Made by a program: the position numbers and the translations under genes
Origin: Hymenobacter convexus
GTDB lineage: Bacteria; Bacteroidota; Bacteroidia; Cytophagales; Hymenobacteraceae
NCBI RefSeq assembly: GCF_030580955.1
Contig: NZ_JAUQON010000004.1
Location: 124,001-188,000 of the forward strand
Direction: 5' to 3'
DNA length: 64,000 bases
Shown: in pieces, positions 1 to 9,646 of the stretch
Layout: each line of letters opens with the position of its first letter
Position numbering within the stretch: position 1 is the first letter of the stretch
Notes under the pieces: model-generated
The model's database searches: none
What the model saw: only the letters and a program-made list of their open reading frames with translations
What the model was told of the DNA's origin: nothing

Positions 1-909
1 CCCTTGGCGCTTTTGGTAGCGGGCATCGGCGCGAAGCAAGGGTGGCAGCATTTTCCGACACAGACGGCTCAGCACAAGGTCGTCGCTGGTAATGGGCGGG
101 ATTTTTTCGGCTTCGCGCAACACCTCAATGGCGCGGCGGCGGCGACCCTGGTACCGGCACATACGGGCCAGGTCGTAGCAAAACTGCAGGTTTTGGGGCG
201 CCATTCGATGGGCCTTTTCCAGGTCGTCCATGGCCTCACGGCTATCGCCGCCATCGGGCACATCGCCAAGCACGAGTTTACTATAGACGCGTTCGAGCAG
301 GTTGTAGTGGGCCACGCGGTATTGCCAGCGGCCCAGCAGCTGCCAGGTTTCGGGCAGGTCGGGCCGGCGCTCGGTGGCGAGGTACACGTGCGAGCGCAAG
401 TCGCGGAAAGCGGCCAGCCGGGCGCCGGCACTGTAGAGCGTGGCTTGGTTGAACAGGGCCAAGGCGACGGCGTAGTTACTTTCGCCGCCTTCGGGCCGCA
501 GCAGCAGGGCGCGGTCGGCGTAATCGCGGGCGGCATTGAAGTAGGCCGATTTGCGGGTTTCATCGGAGTAGCGCCCACCGATGCGCACACTGAGCACCGC
601 CGACTGCCACAGCGCCAGATAATGGGTGGGCGCTAGGCCCAATACTTCCTGGTACACCGCCAGGGCTTCGGAATCTTTGAACTGATTGGCCAGGCTGGCC
701 GCCTGAAATAGCTTGACGCGCACCGCCGGCGGGTCGGCGGGCAACGCCGGGACCAGCGGCCGGGCCGTTACAGTGGCCGGCTTGTGTAGCTTGGTCTTGA
801 ACTGCGCCCGGGCCGGCACGGCGGCCAGTGTTCCAAGCCCGAGCAACAGCCCGACCCGACACAATCGGGCCAAACGCAGCAGAAACAGGAAAAAGCGCAA
901 TCCGGGCAT
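1..909 (-). CDS. Secreted TPR-like protein, C-terminus cut by window edge
   Basis: The reading frame is open from the ATG to the left window edge, giving 303 residues with no stop reached. It begins with a signal peptide: a basic start, then a hydrophobic stretch (LLLGLGTLAAVPARAQ) ending in a typical Ala-x-Ala cleavage site near residue 36. The rest is alpha-helical and Ala/Leu/Arg/Tyr-rich with TPR-like spacing, for example LANQFKDSEALAVYQEVLGL and ALLLRPEG, so a periplasmic TPR or 'regulator of microtubule dynamics'-like fold is likely. No catalytic motif is visible. It is downstream of parC on the same strand, but a strong hairpin terminator separates them. I chose the ATG whose frame carries the signal peptide; another ATG 19 bases upstream is out of frame. 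The TPR assignment is by pattern only. Confidence 0.7.
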   Translation of the reverse strand, partial: MPGLRFFLFLLRLARLCRVGLLLGLGTLAAVPARAQFKTKLHKPATVTARPLVPALPADPPAVRVKLFQAASLANQFKDSEALAVYQEVLGLAPTHYLALWQSAVLSVRIGGRYSDETRKSAYFNAARDYADRALLLRPEGGESNYAVALALFNQATLYSAGARLAAFRDLRSHVYLATERRPDLPETWQLLGRWQYRVAHYNLLERVYSKLVLGDVPDGGDSREAMDDLEKAHRMAPQNLQFCYDLARMCRYQGRRRRAIEVLREAEKIPPITSDDLVLSRLCRKMLPPLLRADARYQKRQG

Positions 910-955
910 AAACGCAAAGAAACGGCATGGCGCCTTGCTCTTAGCGTAAAATGTA

Positions 956-996
956 GATGGGCGCCGTTCCCGCTTACAACGAGAACGGCGCCCATC
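956..996 (-). terminator. Hairpin terminator after parC
   Basis: A perfect 14-bp GC-rich stem with a 13-nt loop lies just after the parC stop codon. Read on the minus strand it is followed by a short T-rich stretch (TACATTTT). It most likely ends parC transcription before the TPR gene. Confidence 0.75.
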
Positions 997-1021
997 TTAT
1001 TCCACGGATTATTTCCGCGCC

Positions 1022-3997
1022 TTAAAACAGCCCCAGCTGCGCCTTAGGCCGCTTGAGCAGCTCGCGGGCCTGGGCCACTTCCTCGGCCGTCACGTCGACA
1101 GGACCGGTAGGCTCCGGGCGGGGGGCATCGGGCGTTTCGGCGCCGGTGTCGTTGGGCTTGGGCAGGGCGCGCTTTTTAGCTTGCTCGCGGCGCTGAGGCT
1201 CGGGGCCCTCGTCGGTGAGCAGCGTGAGGGCGTGGATTTTGTAGAAGTTGAGCTTGTTGCCCATTGCCTTCCAGCCCTTCACATCGATGAAGTCGTGCAG
1301 GCCTATTTTCTCGGTTTCCTTGTCGGCCTTTTTGTCCTTTTGCACTTTCAGCTCCACCAGCGGCTCGGGGTTGGCCGTCACAGCCAGCAGCTTCGAGCCT
1401 TTGGTTTCGGAAATGAAAGTGAAGCGCTTGCTCAGCGTGCTGGTTTCAATCTTGAACCGCTTGACGTAGTGGATTTTGGTTTCGCCGTCCATGTACACCG
1501 TCGATAAAACGGTATCTGGCTCAAACTTGCGCAGTATTAAAATATTGGGCACGTCAAAGTGAATGGCCGTATCCGGCGGCGTCAACTCGTAGCTGCCGTC
1601 CTTGAACACCACTAGGATGGTGTCGTCGGTATCGAAGGCGCCCAGGTAGCGGCCGTGGGCCGAGGTGGTGAGGCGGCCCACCACGCTGTCGAAGAACATC
1701 TCGCGCCCGCCCAGCGTGGAATCGCCCAACGACTTCTGGGTGATTTTTTTGATGGGCTGCTTGGTCACGATATTCCCCATCGAGCCCTTGCCCTTGATGG
1801 CGAGGTCGGCAAAATCGAAGTCGAACTGTTTCACCCGCGCCGGGGCCTTGTCGCTGAGCTGAATGCTCACGATTTCCGACTCCGAATTGGGATTGGCCGT
1901 GAGATACAGCGTCTTGGTGCCTTTGGTGCCCTTGGTGAGGTCGTACACCTTGTCGCGCGTGATGCCCGATACCAGGAAGCGCTTGGCGAACGAGATGCCC
2001 GAAGTGCCGTCGAGGTACACCATGTTGTACACCAGCCGGTCGTCGTTCTTATTATAGACGCCCACGTGCAGAATATCCTTGCCAACGAAGGTCTTTTCCG
2101 CGATTTTGCTCACCGTGAAGGTACCATCGCGCCGGATGGCGATGATGTCGTCCAGGTCGGAGCAGTCGCAGATGGTCACGGCGTTTTCGTCCTTTTTCAG
2201 GCCGTAGCCCACGAAGCCGTCGGCGTAGTTCACATACAGCTTCTGGTTGGCCACGGCCACTTTCTGGGCCGTCACCACGTCGAAAGTGCGCAGCTGGGTG
2301 TGTCGCTCGCGGCCCACGCCGTATTTCTTCAGCAGGCCCTCGAAGTAGCGAATGGCGTAGCGCGTGAGGTTAGCCAGGTGGTCGGCCACTTCAGCCAGCT
2401 CGGCTTCGAGGCGCTGCAGGTATTCGTCGGCCTTGAAGCCGTCGAATTTCGAAATGCGCTTGATGCGGATTTCGGTCAGGCGCGTGAGGTCGTCTTCGGT
2501 AATAGCGCGGCGCAGCACGATGCGGGCGTCGTCGGCGCGGGCCTTCTCCCCTTCCACGCGCACAAATTTTTTCAAGCCCTTGTCAATCGTTTCGAGGATT
2601 TCCTCCCAGGTTTCGCACTCCTCAATCTTGCGGTAGATGCGGTTTTCGATGAAAATCTTCTCCAGCGAGGCGTTGTGCCACTTCTCCCACAGCTCGTCCT
2701 GGCGGATTTCGAGCTCGCGCTCCAGCAGGCGTACCGTGGCTTTGGTGCTCTGGCGCAGCACGTCCTCCACGCCCACGAAGCGGGGCTTCTCGTCGATGAT
2801 GACACAGGTGTTGGGCGAGATGCTGATTTCGCAGTCGGTGAAGGCGTACAGCGCGTCCATGGTCAGGTCGGGGCTCACGCCGGTGGGCAGCTGCACCTGG
2901 ATTTCTACGTCGGCCGCCGTGTTGTCGACCACCTTCTTAATCTTGATTTTGTTGGCCTCGCTCGCCTTCACGATGCTCTCCATCAGCGCCGTGGTGGTGG
3001 AACCGTAGGGAATGTCGCGGATGACGAGCAACGTCTTGTCGACCTTCTCGATGGTGGCGCGCAGGCGAATCTTGCTGCCGCGCATGCCCGAGTTGTAGTT
3101 GCTCACGTCGCACAGGCCGCCGGTCGAAAAGTCCGGAAACAGCTGCACCTCCCGCCCTTTCAGCACATCGATACTGGCCCGGCACAGCTCCTGAAAGTTG
3201 TGGGGCATAATCTTGGTGCTCAACCCCACGGCAATGCCCTCCACGCCCTGCGCCAGCAGCAGCGGGAATTTTACGGGCAGCGTGGTGGGCTCGCGCTTGC
3301 GGCCGTCGTAGCTAAGTTGCCACTCAGTGGTGTCGGGGTTGAACACCACATCCAGGGCAAACTTCGAGAGGCGCGCCTCAATGTAGCGGGGCGCGGCGGC
3401 GCCGTCGCCGGTGCGCACGTCGCCCCAGTTGCCCTGGGTTTCAATGAGCAGGTCTTTCTGGCCCAGGTTCACCATGGCGTCGCCGATGCTGGCGTCGCCG
3501 TGCGGATGGTACTGCATGGTCTGACCGATGACGTTGGCCACTTTGTTGAAGCGGCCGTCGTCCATCTCCTTCATGGCGTGCAGAATGCGCCGCTGCACGG
3601 GCTTGAGGCCGTCCTCAATGGCCGGCACGGCCCGCTCCAAAATGACGTAAGAGGCGTAGTCCAGAAACCAGTTCTGGTACATGCCGCGCACCGTGGCCAC
3701 GTCGTGAATGGTTTCGCCTGGGGCGAATTTGGGCTCCTCCTCGGTTTCGGGCTCGGTCACTGGCGGGGCTTCCACTTCTGCCGCCAGGTGGCCAAATAAG
3801 TCGGCCGCCGGGGCCGTTTCATCGGTTCCCTCGTCAGCCACTTCGCCCTCGGCGGGGGCGACCGGAATTTCCGTTAGTTCGGCCGCATCGGCGGCTGCGG
3901 CGGGCGAGAACGCGCCCAGGTCAAAATCCACCGAATCGCCGGGTTGCAAAAAATCCTGGTCGGGAGCGTCGGAAGCGGGAGTATCGAGAGTAGCCAC
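1022..3997 (-). CDS. parC: DNA topoisomerase IV subunit A (ParC/GyrA family)
   Basis: This is the DNA breakage-reunion subunit of a type IIA topoisomerase that decatenates and relaxes chromosomal DNA with ParE. The 991-residue protein has the winged-helix core from about residue 103 (GMYQNWFLDYASYVI), the QRDR helix HPHGDASIGDAMV (164-176) and the catalytic tyrosine Y205 in AAPRYIEARL. A beta-propeller-like C-terminal domain follows. About 100 acidic, Ala/Glu/Pro-rich residues precede the core; they are not part of the usual domain and are probably disordered. At the place of quinolone-contact Ser83 of E. coli GyrA there is Ala, and at Asp87 the Asp is kept. The parE gene lies upstream on the same strand, separated by about 540 bp with its own terminator, so the two are probably not one simple operon. 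The DASIGD form and the pairing with a 645-residue ParE argue for topoisomerase IV rather than gyrase. Confidence 0.93.
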   Translation of the reverse strand: MATLDTPASDAPDQDFLQPGDSVDFDLGAFSPAAAADAAELTEIPVAPAEGEVADEGTDETAPAADLFGHLAAEVEAPPVTEPETEEEPKFAPGETIHDVATVRGMYQNWFLDYASYVILERAVPAIEDGLKPVQRRILHAMKEMDDGRFNKVANVIGQTMQYHPHGDASIGDAMVNLGQKDLLIETQGNWGDVRTGDGAAAPRYIEARLSKFALDVVFNPDTTEWQLSYDGRKREPTTLPVKFPLLLAQGVEGIAVGLSTKIMPHNFQELCRASIDVLKGREVQLFPDFSTGGLCDVSNYNSGMRGSKIRLRATIEKVDKTLLVIRDIPYGSTTTALMESIVKASEANKIKIKKVVDNTAADVEIQVQLPTGVSPDLTMDALYAFTDCEISISPNTCVIIDEKPRFVGVEDVLRQSTKATVRLLERELEIRQDELWEKWHNASLEKIFIENRIYRKIEECETWEEILETIDKGLKKFVRVEGEKARADDARIVLRRAITEDDLTRLTEIRIKRISKFDGFKADEYLQRLEAELAEVADHLANLTRYAIRYFEGLLKKYGVGRERHTQLRTFDVVTAQKVAVANQKLYVNYADGFVGYGLKKDENAVTICDCSDLDDIIAIRRDGTFTVSKIAEKTFVGKDILHVGVYNKNDDRLVYNMVYLDGTSGISFAKRFLVSGITRDKVYDLTKGTKGTKTLYLTANPNSESEIVSIQLSDKAPARVKQFDFDFADLAIKGKGSMGNIVTKQPIKKITQKSLGDSTLGGREMFFDSVVGRLTTSAHGRYLGAFDTDDTILVVFKDGSYELTPPDTAIHFDVPNILILRKFEPDTVLSTVYMDGETKIHYVKRFKIETSTLSKRFTFISETKGSKLLAVTANPEPLVELKVQKDKKADKETEKIGLHDFIDVKGWKAMGNKLNFYKIHALTLLTDEGPEPQRREQAKKRALPKPNDTGAETPDAPRPEPTGPVDVTAEEVAQARELLKRPKAQLGLF

Positions 3998-4093
3998 GAG
4001 GGAAACGAATGAGGTCGGCGTAGTGCCGTCAAAAATACCGGAATCAGCGCGGAGCGCAACAAATTACAATTCCGGCACAGGCCGGAAAGTTCC

Positions 4094-4101
4094 CAAAATT
4101 A
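4094..4101 (-). promoter_or_regulatory. Possible parC promoter -7 box
   Basis: On the minus strand this reads TAATTTTG, an exact match to the Bacteroidota TAnnTTTG box, about 100 bp upstream of the parC start. No clear TTTG element is seen at -33, so this is tentative. Confidence 0.35.
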
Positions 4102-4261
4102 TTAGTGACACCCTAATTCATCGCACCGCCGCCAGCGGATGCAATAATGGGTATACGCTCCAAATTTCGGCATTTTTTAGCTGCAAAGCAAGCTAAATAA
4201 AATAGCTAACAGATTAAGCCGCCAGCTCGAAGAAGCTCAGCATTTCTGAGTAAAAATCAAT

Positions 4262-4303
4262 CCACGAAAAAAGCCCGAACCAAAGGCTCGGGCTTTTCCG
4301 TGG
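4262..4303 (-). terminator. Two-part hairpin in the parE-parC spacer
   Basis: An inner stem AGCCCGA/TCGGGCT flanked by A and T runs is enclosed by an outer CCACG/CGTGG stem. It is the likely terminator of parE on the minus strand. The spacer between parE and parC (about 540 bp) otherwise shows no gene. Confidence 0.65.
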
Positions 4304-4308
4304 AATTT

Positions 4309-4333
4309 GTCGACCAGTCTACCCCTGGCCGAC
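4309..4333 (-). repeat. Short hairpin beside the parE terminator
   Basis: A 9-bp inverted repeat with one G-U pair when read on the minus strand (GTCGGCCAG / CTGGTCGAC) sits directly upstream of the terminator hairpin. It may be the 3' end of the parE transcript or of a small RNA. Its function is unknown. Confidence 0.35.
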
Positions 4334-4540
4334 GATTCAAACCTACACATAAAATTGATAATTCCCAAAAGTCAAGCATGAATTGGGAGACAATTTCTTG
4401 TTCAGTTGTTTGCGTTGGCCCCTTTTTTCTATGAATGGGAATACGAGCCGTTCAATTTATATATATAATTACTAATCCTTTATCAAGCGCTCAGGCGACG
4501 GAAAACCCTGGTCCCCCGCGGCCTGAATGGCTAAAAAAAT

Positions 4541-6478
4541 TTAATCTGCTTCCACCACTTCCGCGGCTGGCAGGACGTCGGAGGTAATCAGGTCTTTTTC
4601 CAAGCGCAGGTTGTCGATGATGAATTCCTGACGGGCGGGCGTGTTCTTGCCCATGTAGTAGGTGAGCACCTGCTGAATGCTGCGGTCAGACTGCAAAATC
4701 ACGGGCTCAAGCTTGATGTTCTCGCCGATGAACTTGCCGAATTCGTCGGGCGAAATCTCGCCCAGACCTTTGAAGCGGGTGATTTCGGGGTTTTTGCCCA
4801 GCTTGCGCATGGCATTCTGCTTTTCCTGCTCGTTGTAGCAGTAGATGGTTTCCTTCTTGTTGCGCACGCGGAATAGCGGCGTTTCGAGGATGAACACGTG
4901 ACCGTTGCGCACCAAATCGGGGAAGAACTGCAGGAAGAAGGTGAGCAGCAGCAGGCGGATGTGCATGCCGTCGACGTCGGCATCGGTGGCTACCACCACA
5001 CGGTTATAGCGTAGGTGCTCAATGCCTTCCTCGATGTTGAGGGCGTGCTGCAGGAGGTTCAGTTCCTCGTTCTCGTACACGATTTTCTTTTTCAGGCCGA
5101 AGCAGTTCAGCGGCTTGCCGCGCAGGCTGAACACGGCCTCCAGCTCCACGTTGCGGCTTTTGGTGATGCTGCCGCTGGCCGAGTCGCCCTCGGTGATGAA
5201 GAGCGTGGTGAGCAATTCCTTTTCGGCGCCGTCCTTAGCGTTTTCGCCCAGGTGGAAGCGGCAGTCGCGCAGCTTGCGGTTGTGCAGGTTGGCTTTTTTG
5301 GCGCGCTGGTTGGCCAGCTTTTTCACGCCGGCCATGTCCTTGCGCTCCCGCTCGCTCTGCTCAATGCGCTTGCGCAGGGCCTCGGCCACGGCGGGGTTCT
5401 TGTGCAGGTAATTGTCGAGGTTATCCTTGACAAAATCGACGATGAAGCCGCGGACGGTGGGGCCGTCCTCGCCCATGTTCACCGAGCCGAGCTTGGTTTT
5501 GGTCTGGCTTTCAAACACTGGCTCCTGCACGCGCACCGAAATGGCGGCAATGATGCTGGCCCGGATGTCGGAAGCGTCGTAGTCCTTTTTATAAAACTCA
5601 CGCACGGCCTTCACCACGGCCTCGCGGAAGGCGGCCAGGTGCGTGCCACCCTGCGTGGTGTACTGGCCGTTGACAAAGGAATAATACTCCTCGCCGTAGT
5701 CGTTGCCGTGTGTCATGGCCATCTCAATATCCGGGGCTTTGAGGTGGATAATGGGGTAGCGCATGCTTTCCTCATCGGCCTTGCGGGCCAGCAAGTCGCG
5801 CAAGCCGTTTTCGGAGTAATACTTCTGGCCGTTGAAGTTGATGGTCAGGCCCGCGTTCAGGTAGACATAGTTCCAGATTTGGTTTTCGAGGTACTCCGGA
5901 ATGAAGCGGTAGTTCTTGAAAATCGTATCGTCGGGCTGGAACGTGACGAGCGTGCCGTTGCGCTGGCTGGTTTTCTGGGGCTTGGGGTCGCTCACGAGCT
6001 TGCCCTGGGCAAACTCGGCGGCTTTCATAATGCCTTCGCGCACGCTTTGCACCAGAAAGTAGCCGCTCAGGGCGTTCACGGCCTTGGTACCCACGCCGTT
6101 GAGGCCCACCGACTTCTGGAACACTTTGCTGTCGTATTTGCCGCCGGTGTTGATTTTGCTCACCACGTCCACCACTTTGCCCAACGGAATGCCGCGGCCG
6201 TAGTCGCGCACCTGCACCCGAGAATCGGAAATTTTGATGTCGATGGTGCGGCCGTGACCCATCACGTGCTCGTCGATGCAGTTATCGACGACTTCCTTCA
6301 CCAGTACATAAATGCCGTCGTCGTAAGCAGAACCGTCGCCTAGCTTGCCGATGTACATGCCGGGCCGCAGGCGGATGTGCTCGCGCCAGTCGAGCGAGCG
6401 TATGCTGTCTTCGTTGTAGCCGTGGTCGGGGGTTTTGGTGGGGGCTTCCGGGGCGTCGGTTGTGAAATCGTCGTTCAT
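4541..6478 (-). CDS. parE: DNA topoisomerase IV subunit B (ParE/GyrB family)
   Basis: This is the ATPase subunit that drives strand passage by ParC. The 645-residue protein has the GHKL ATP-binding motifs RLRPGMYIG (36-44), EVVDNCIDE (62-70), DYGRGIP (92-98) and [14 protein letters not shown] (125-138). The transducer domain follows, then the TOPRIM metal-binding motifs EGDSASG (430-436) and DADVDG (499-504), and the C-terminal PEGRF-like segment [13 protein letters not shown]. Its length fits ParE rather than the longer GyrB. The first Met gives a 20-residue hydrophilic leader before the conserved domain; no better start is seen. It is transcribed alone or with a read-through into parC. Confidence 0.95.
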   Translation of the reverse strand: MNDDFTTDAPEAPTKTPDHGYNEDSIRSLDWREHIRLRPGMYIGKLGDGSAYDDGIYVLVKEVVDNCIDEHVMGHGRTIDIKISDSRVQVRDYGRGIPLGKVVDVVSKINTGGKYDSKVFQKSVGLNGVGTKAVNALSGYFLVQSVREGIMKAAEFAQGKLVSDPKPQKTSQRNGTLVTFQPDDTIFKNYRFIPEYLENQIWNYVYLNAGLTINFNGQKYYSENGLRDLLARKADEESMRYPIIHLKAPDIEMAMTHGNDYGEEYYSFVNGQYTTQGGTHLAAFREAVVKAVREFYKKDYDASDIRASIIAAISVRVQEPVFESQTKTKLGSVNMGEDGPTVRGFIVDFVKDNLDNYLHKNPAVAEALRKRIEQSERERKDMAGVKKLANQRAKKANLHNRKLRDCRFHLGENAKDGAEKELLTTLFITEGDSASGSITKSRNVELEAVFSLRGKPLNCFGLKKKIVYENEELNLLQHALNIEEGIEHLRYNRVVVATDADVDGMHIRLLLLTFFLQFFPDLVRNGHVFILETPLFRVRNKKETIYCYNEQEKQNAMRKLGKNPEITRFKGLGEISPDEFGKFIGENIKLEPVILQSDRSIQQVLTYYMGKNTPARQEFIIDNLRLEKDLITSDVLPAAEVVEAD

Positions 6479-6671
6479 GGGGCAACTGTAGTCCAGTATA
6501 TCGGGTAAAATAACGCAGAAATCGGCGGGAGGCCAAGAAATAGTGCCAGCACTTTTAGTATCACCCCGCTAATTCAGTTAGTTTTCAACACGGTTTCGCT
6601 GGCGGTGGTTCACCCCGGCGGGCGCTTCCTTGGGCAGCAGGCGGCCTTTCGTCGGCATTTTTCCACTTTCT

Positions 6672-7877
6672 ATGTTTCCTCCGCTAATCAGCCGCGGCAC
6701 GCCCCGCCCCCACCCCACGCAGCAAACGGCCGCGCCCACGCCGGCCAAGCTGGCGCCGGTGGTGCACTACACTTTTTTGCTGATTGGCTTCTCGCTGCTG
6801 GTGTTTGTGCTGCACAAGCTCGACGGGATTTTGCTGCCACTGTTTTTCTCGGCCCTGCTCTCCACGCTGCTGCTGCCGCTGGTGGTGCGCCTCGAAAATC
6901 GGCGCTGGCCGCGGGTGCTGGCCATTCTGGTGGCTATTCTGCTGCTGGTGGGTGGTATTGTGGGACTCATTATCCTGTTCGGCACCCAGATTATGGATTT
7001 AAAGGCCGAGCTGCCGCTCATTCAGCAGAAGCTGGTGGTGATGTTTGACCAGGGCCAGCAGTGGCTGCACGACCGGTTCGGGATGCGCGTGATGAGCCGG
7101 GACGAATTCATCGACTCGTCGCTGAGTTCGGCCAAGAAGTCGGCGGGCGGGTTTCTGGGTACCACGCTCAGCACCACGGCCGGCGTGCTGAGCGTGCTCA
7201 CGCTGGTGCCCATCTACATTTTCTGCTTTCTGTATTACCGCGACCACATGCGGCAATTCATGTTCCGGTTTGTGGCGCCCGACAAGCGCACCGGCGTGTT
7301 GCACACCATGGACAACATCCAGACCGTGGTGCAGGCCTACATTCAGGGCTTGCTGACGGTGATTGTGATTGTGGCCGTGCTCAATGCCATCGGGCTGCTG
7401 CTGCTGGGGGTGAAATTTGCCATCTTCTTCGCCATTTTTGCTTCCGTGCTGGCCGTTATTCCCTATATCGGCATCATGGTGGGCGCCACCATTCCGGCCC
7501 TGATTACGCTGGTCGAAACGGGCTCGACGGGCAAGGCGGCGGCCGTGGTGGGCGTATTTGTGTTTGTGCAATTTCTGGAAGGCAACTTCATTACGCCCAT
7601 GATTACGGGCTCGAAGGTGAGCATCAACCCCATGGCGGCCATTATTGCGCTTATCCTGGGCGGCGAGCTGTGGGGCACGCCAGGCATGATTCTGAGCATT
7701 CCGCTGGTGGCCGTGCTTAAGGTAGTGTTCGATGCCAACAAAACCACCGAGCCCTGGGGATTCCTCCTAGGCGACGTGACGGAGGGCGAAGACACCGTTA
7801 AAGACAAATCGGACGACAAGCCCAACGGCTTGCGCAAGGCCTGGGGCACGTTCTGGCACATGGTGAAGCGGATGTAA
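6672..7877 (+). CDS. AI-2E family transporter (PerM-like membrane protein)
   Basis: The 401-residue integral membrane protein belongs to the AI-2E/PerM family (once called UPF0118). Known members export autoinducer-2 or act as Na+(Li+)/H+ antiporters; the substrate here cannot be told. Two hydrophobic hairpins near the N-terminus (FLLIGFSLLVFVL and LAILVAILLLVGGIVGLIILF) are followed by a soluble amphipathic region and then more membrane segments. The last of these contain the family-typical FVQFLEGNFITPMITGSKV. The C-terminus is charged and cytoplasmic. I start at the ATG giving MFPPLISRG; 14 more residues are possible upstream. The gene stands alone, divergent from parE, and is followed by a palindromic repeat. 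Confidence 0.85.
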   Translation: MFPPLISRGTPRPHPTQQTAAPTPAKLAPVVHYTFLLIGFSLLVFVLHKLDGILLPLFFSALLSTLLLPLVVRLENRRWPRVLAILVAILLLVGGIVGLIILFGTQIMDLKAELPLIQQKLVVMFDQGQQWLHDRFGMRVMSRDEFIDSSLSSAKKSAGGFLGTTLSTTAGVLSVLTLVPIYIFCFLYYRDHMRQFMFRFVAPDKRTGVLHTMDNIQTVVQAYIQGLLTVIVIVAVLNAIGLLLLGVKFAIFFAIFASVLAVIPYIGIMVGATIPALITLVETGSTGKAAAVVGVFVFVQFLEGNFITPMITGSKVSINPMAAIIALILGGELWGTPGMILSIPLVAVLKVVFDANKTTEPWGFLLGDVTEGEDTVKDKSDDKPNGLRKAWGTFWHMVKRM

Positions 7878-7890
7878 CGCGTGGTTCGCA

Positions 7891-7997
7891 GGAACGTCAT
7901 GCAGCGCGCCGCGAAGCATCTTTACCTCGATGCTAATTCAATCAGAAGGGTTTACTACTGCGGTAAAGATGCTTCGCGGCGCGCTGCATGACGTTCC
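7891..7997. repeat. Family 1 palindromic element, copy 1
   Basis: Two perfect 36-nt inverted arms (7891-7926 and 7962-7997) surround a 35-nt AT-richer centre. The arms carry the family core CGTCATGC...GAAGCATC but have the variant AGCGCGCCGCG in the middle; both arms share this variant exactly. Confidence 0.9.
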
Positions 7998-8080
7998 CGT
8001 TGAGCGGCTACTCATTTCTCTGCAACCTTCTGCGGGGCTAAGTTTGTTAGCTTTCCTACCGACCACTTTCCCGCGCGCCC

Positions 8081-9565
8081 TTGTACGCCATCATCGACCT
8101 TGAAACCACCGGCGGGCAGCCCACCCAGGACCGCATCACCGAAATAGCCATTTACATTCACGACGGCGAGAAAATCGTGGACGAGTACGCTACGCTGCTC
8201 AATCCCGGGCGCAGCATTCCGCCGTTCATCACCCAGCTCACGGGCATCACCAACGACATGGTGAGCGACGCGCCCAAGTTCCACGAGGTGGCCCGCAAGG
8301 TGGTGGAAATGACCGAGGGATGTGTGTTCGTGGCCCACAACGTGCGCTTCGACTACTCGTTTCTGAAGAAGGAGTTTGCCGACCTGGGGTACAACTACTC
8401 GCGCAAAACGCTGTGCACCGTGCGCCTCTCGCGCAGCCTCATTCCGGGCCAGCCGAGCTACAGCCTGGGCAAGCTGTGCCAGAACATCGGCATCCCGCTC
8501 GAAGGCCGGCACCGCGCCGCCGGCGATGCCCACGCCACGGCCCTGCTCTTCGGCAAGCTGCTAAAGATTACCACCGAAAACGAGGACCTGCCCCACGGCA
8601 CCGACACCAGCCACACCCTGGCCCGCGTAGACGCCCTGGCCCCGGCCGGCCGCCGGCCCGACGGCACCAAAACGCCCTCGCCCAAGCGCGTGGCCGCCGT
8701 GCAAACCGCTATTCGGGAAGCGCTGATGCCGCCGCTGCTGCCGGCCTCGGTGGTGGCCAATCTGCCGCAGGCCACGGGCGTGTACTACTTCCACAACGAG
8801 GCGGGCGAGGTGATTTACGTGGGCAAGTCCATCAACATCTACAAGCGCATCCAGCAGCACTTCGCCATTGATGTGAAGTCGCGCAAGAGCCTGGAATTCA
8901 AAAATTCCATTGCCGATATCACCTGGGAGCTGACCGGCTCGGAGCTGGTGGCGCTGCTGTATGAGTCGCACTTAATCAAGCAGATGAAGCCGGCCTATAA
9001 TCGCGCCCAGCGGCGCTCGGTGTTTCCGGCGGGCATCTATTTGCGCATCGATGAGCAGGGCTACAAGCGCCTGGCCTATGGCCGTGCCGATGCCAGAAAC
9101 GCCGAAATCCCCATCATCGCGCTGGGAAACCAGTACAAGGCCCAAGGGTTTCTGTACCACAAAGTGGCCAAATACAACCTCTGCCAGAAGCTGTGCGGGC
9201 TGTATAAAACGCAGGGTCCGTGCTTCGACTACCAGGTGCACCGCTGCCAGGGCGCCTGCGTGGGCGAGGAATCGCCGGAGACCTACAACCTGCGGGTGGA
9301 CGAGGCCATCGACAGCATCAGCTACGAGCATGAGTCGTTTGTGGTCATCGGGCCCGGCCGCACGGAGCTGGAAAAGAGCATTGTGCTGGTGGAAAACGGG
9401 CGCTACCGGGGCTTCGGCTACGTGGATGAAACGTTTTCGGCGCGCAAGCTGGCTGATTTTCGGGAGGTCATCAAGGAGTATACTGACAACAAGGACATTC
9501 AGCAGATTATCCGTAACCATTTGCGCATCAAGCGCAAGGGCGAGAAAGTGAAGGTATTTGGGTGA
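8081..9565 (+). CDS. DnaQ-type 3'-5' exonuclease fused to GIY-YIG nuclease (UvrC/Cho-like)
   Basis: The N-terminal half is a DEDDh exonuclease: D6 and E8 in MYAIIDLETTGG, HNVRFD (86-91), and H144/D149 in HRAAGDAH. The second half begins with a GIY-YIG endonuclease domain (GVYYF 233-237, IYVGKS 245-250, R256), as in UvrC and Cho. It ends in a UvrC-like cysteine cluster (C368, C372, C381, C389, C393). Such fusions are thought to act in DNA repair, with the nuclease incising and the exonuclease trimming, but the substrate is not established. The start is a TTG: this gives exactly the conserved beginning of the exonuclease fold, and no in-frame ATG upstream suits. It converges on acs, with a shared terminator between them. 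Confidence 0.88.
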   Translation: MYAIIDLETTGGQPTQDRITEIAIYIHDGEKIVDEYATLLNPGRSIPPFITQLTGITNDMVSDAPKFHEVARKVVEMTEGCVFVAHNVRFDYSFLKKEFADLGYNYSRKTLCTVRLSRSLIPGQPSYSLGKLCQNIGIPLEGRHRAAGDAHATALLFGKLLKITTENEDLPHGTDTSHTLARVDALAPAGRRPDGTKTPSPKRVAAVQTAIREALMPPLLPASVVANLPQATGVYYFHNEAGEVIYVGKSINIYKRIQQHFAIDVKSRKSLEFKNSIADITWELTGSELVALLYESHLIKQMKPAYNRAQRRSVFPAGIYLRIDEQGYKRLAYGRADARNAEIPIIALGNQYKAQGFLYHKVAKYNLCQKLCGLYKTQGPCFDYQVHRCQGACVGEESPETYNLRVDEAIDSISYEHESFVVIGPGRTELEKSIVLVENGRYRGFGYVDETFSARKLADFREVIKEYTDNKDIQQIIRNHLRIKRKGEKVKVFG

Positions 9566-9580
9566 TTTCGCGTTGTTTTA

Positions 9581-9628
9581 TACCACAAAAAGGCGCCGCT
9601 GATAATTCAGCAGCGCCTTTTTTGTGGT
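9581..9628. terminator. Bidirectional terminator between the exonuclease gene and acs
   Basis: A long, nearly perfect stem (ACCACAAAAAGGCGC... with its complement) is flanked by A and T runs on both strands and sits between two convergent stop codons. Confidence 0.8.
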
Positions 9629-9646
9629 GCCATATTACATAAGTGT

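Noticed and set aside
1655-3799. Open frame of 714 codons on the + strand opposite parC
   Set aside because: It is antisense to a strongly conserved gene; long antisense frames are normal at this GC content, and the protein shows no family pattern.
4309-4360. tRNA-like T-loop sequence (GATTCAAACC) next to a hairpin
   Set aside because: The flanks do not pair as a T-stem on either strand, and no acceptor, D or anticodon arm is found.
5015-6343. Open frame of 442 codons opposite parE
   Set aside because: Same reason: shadow of a conserved gene, without start context or domain.
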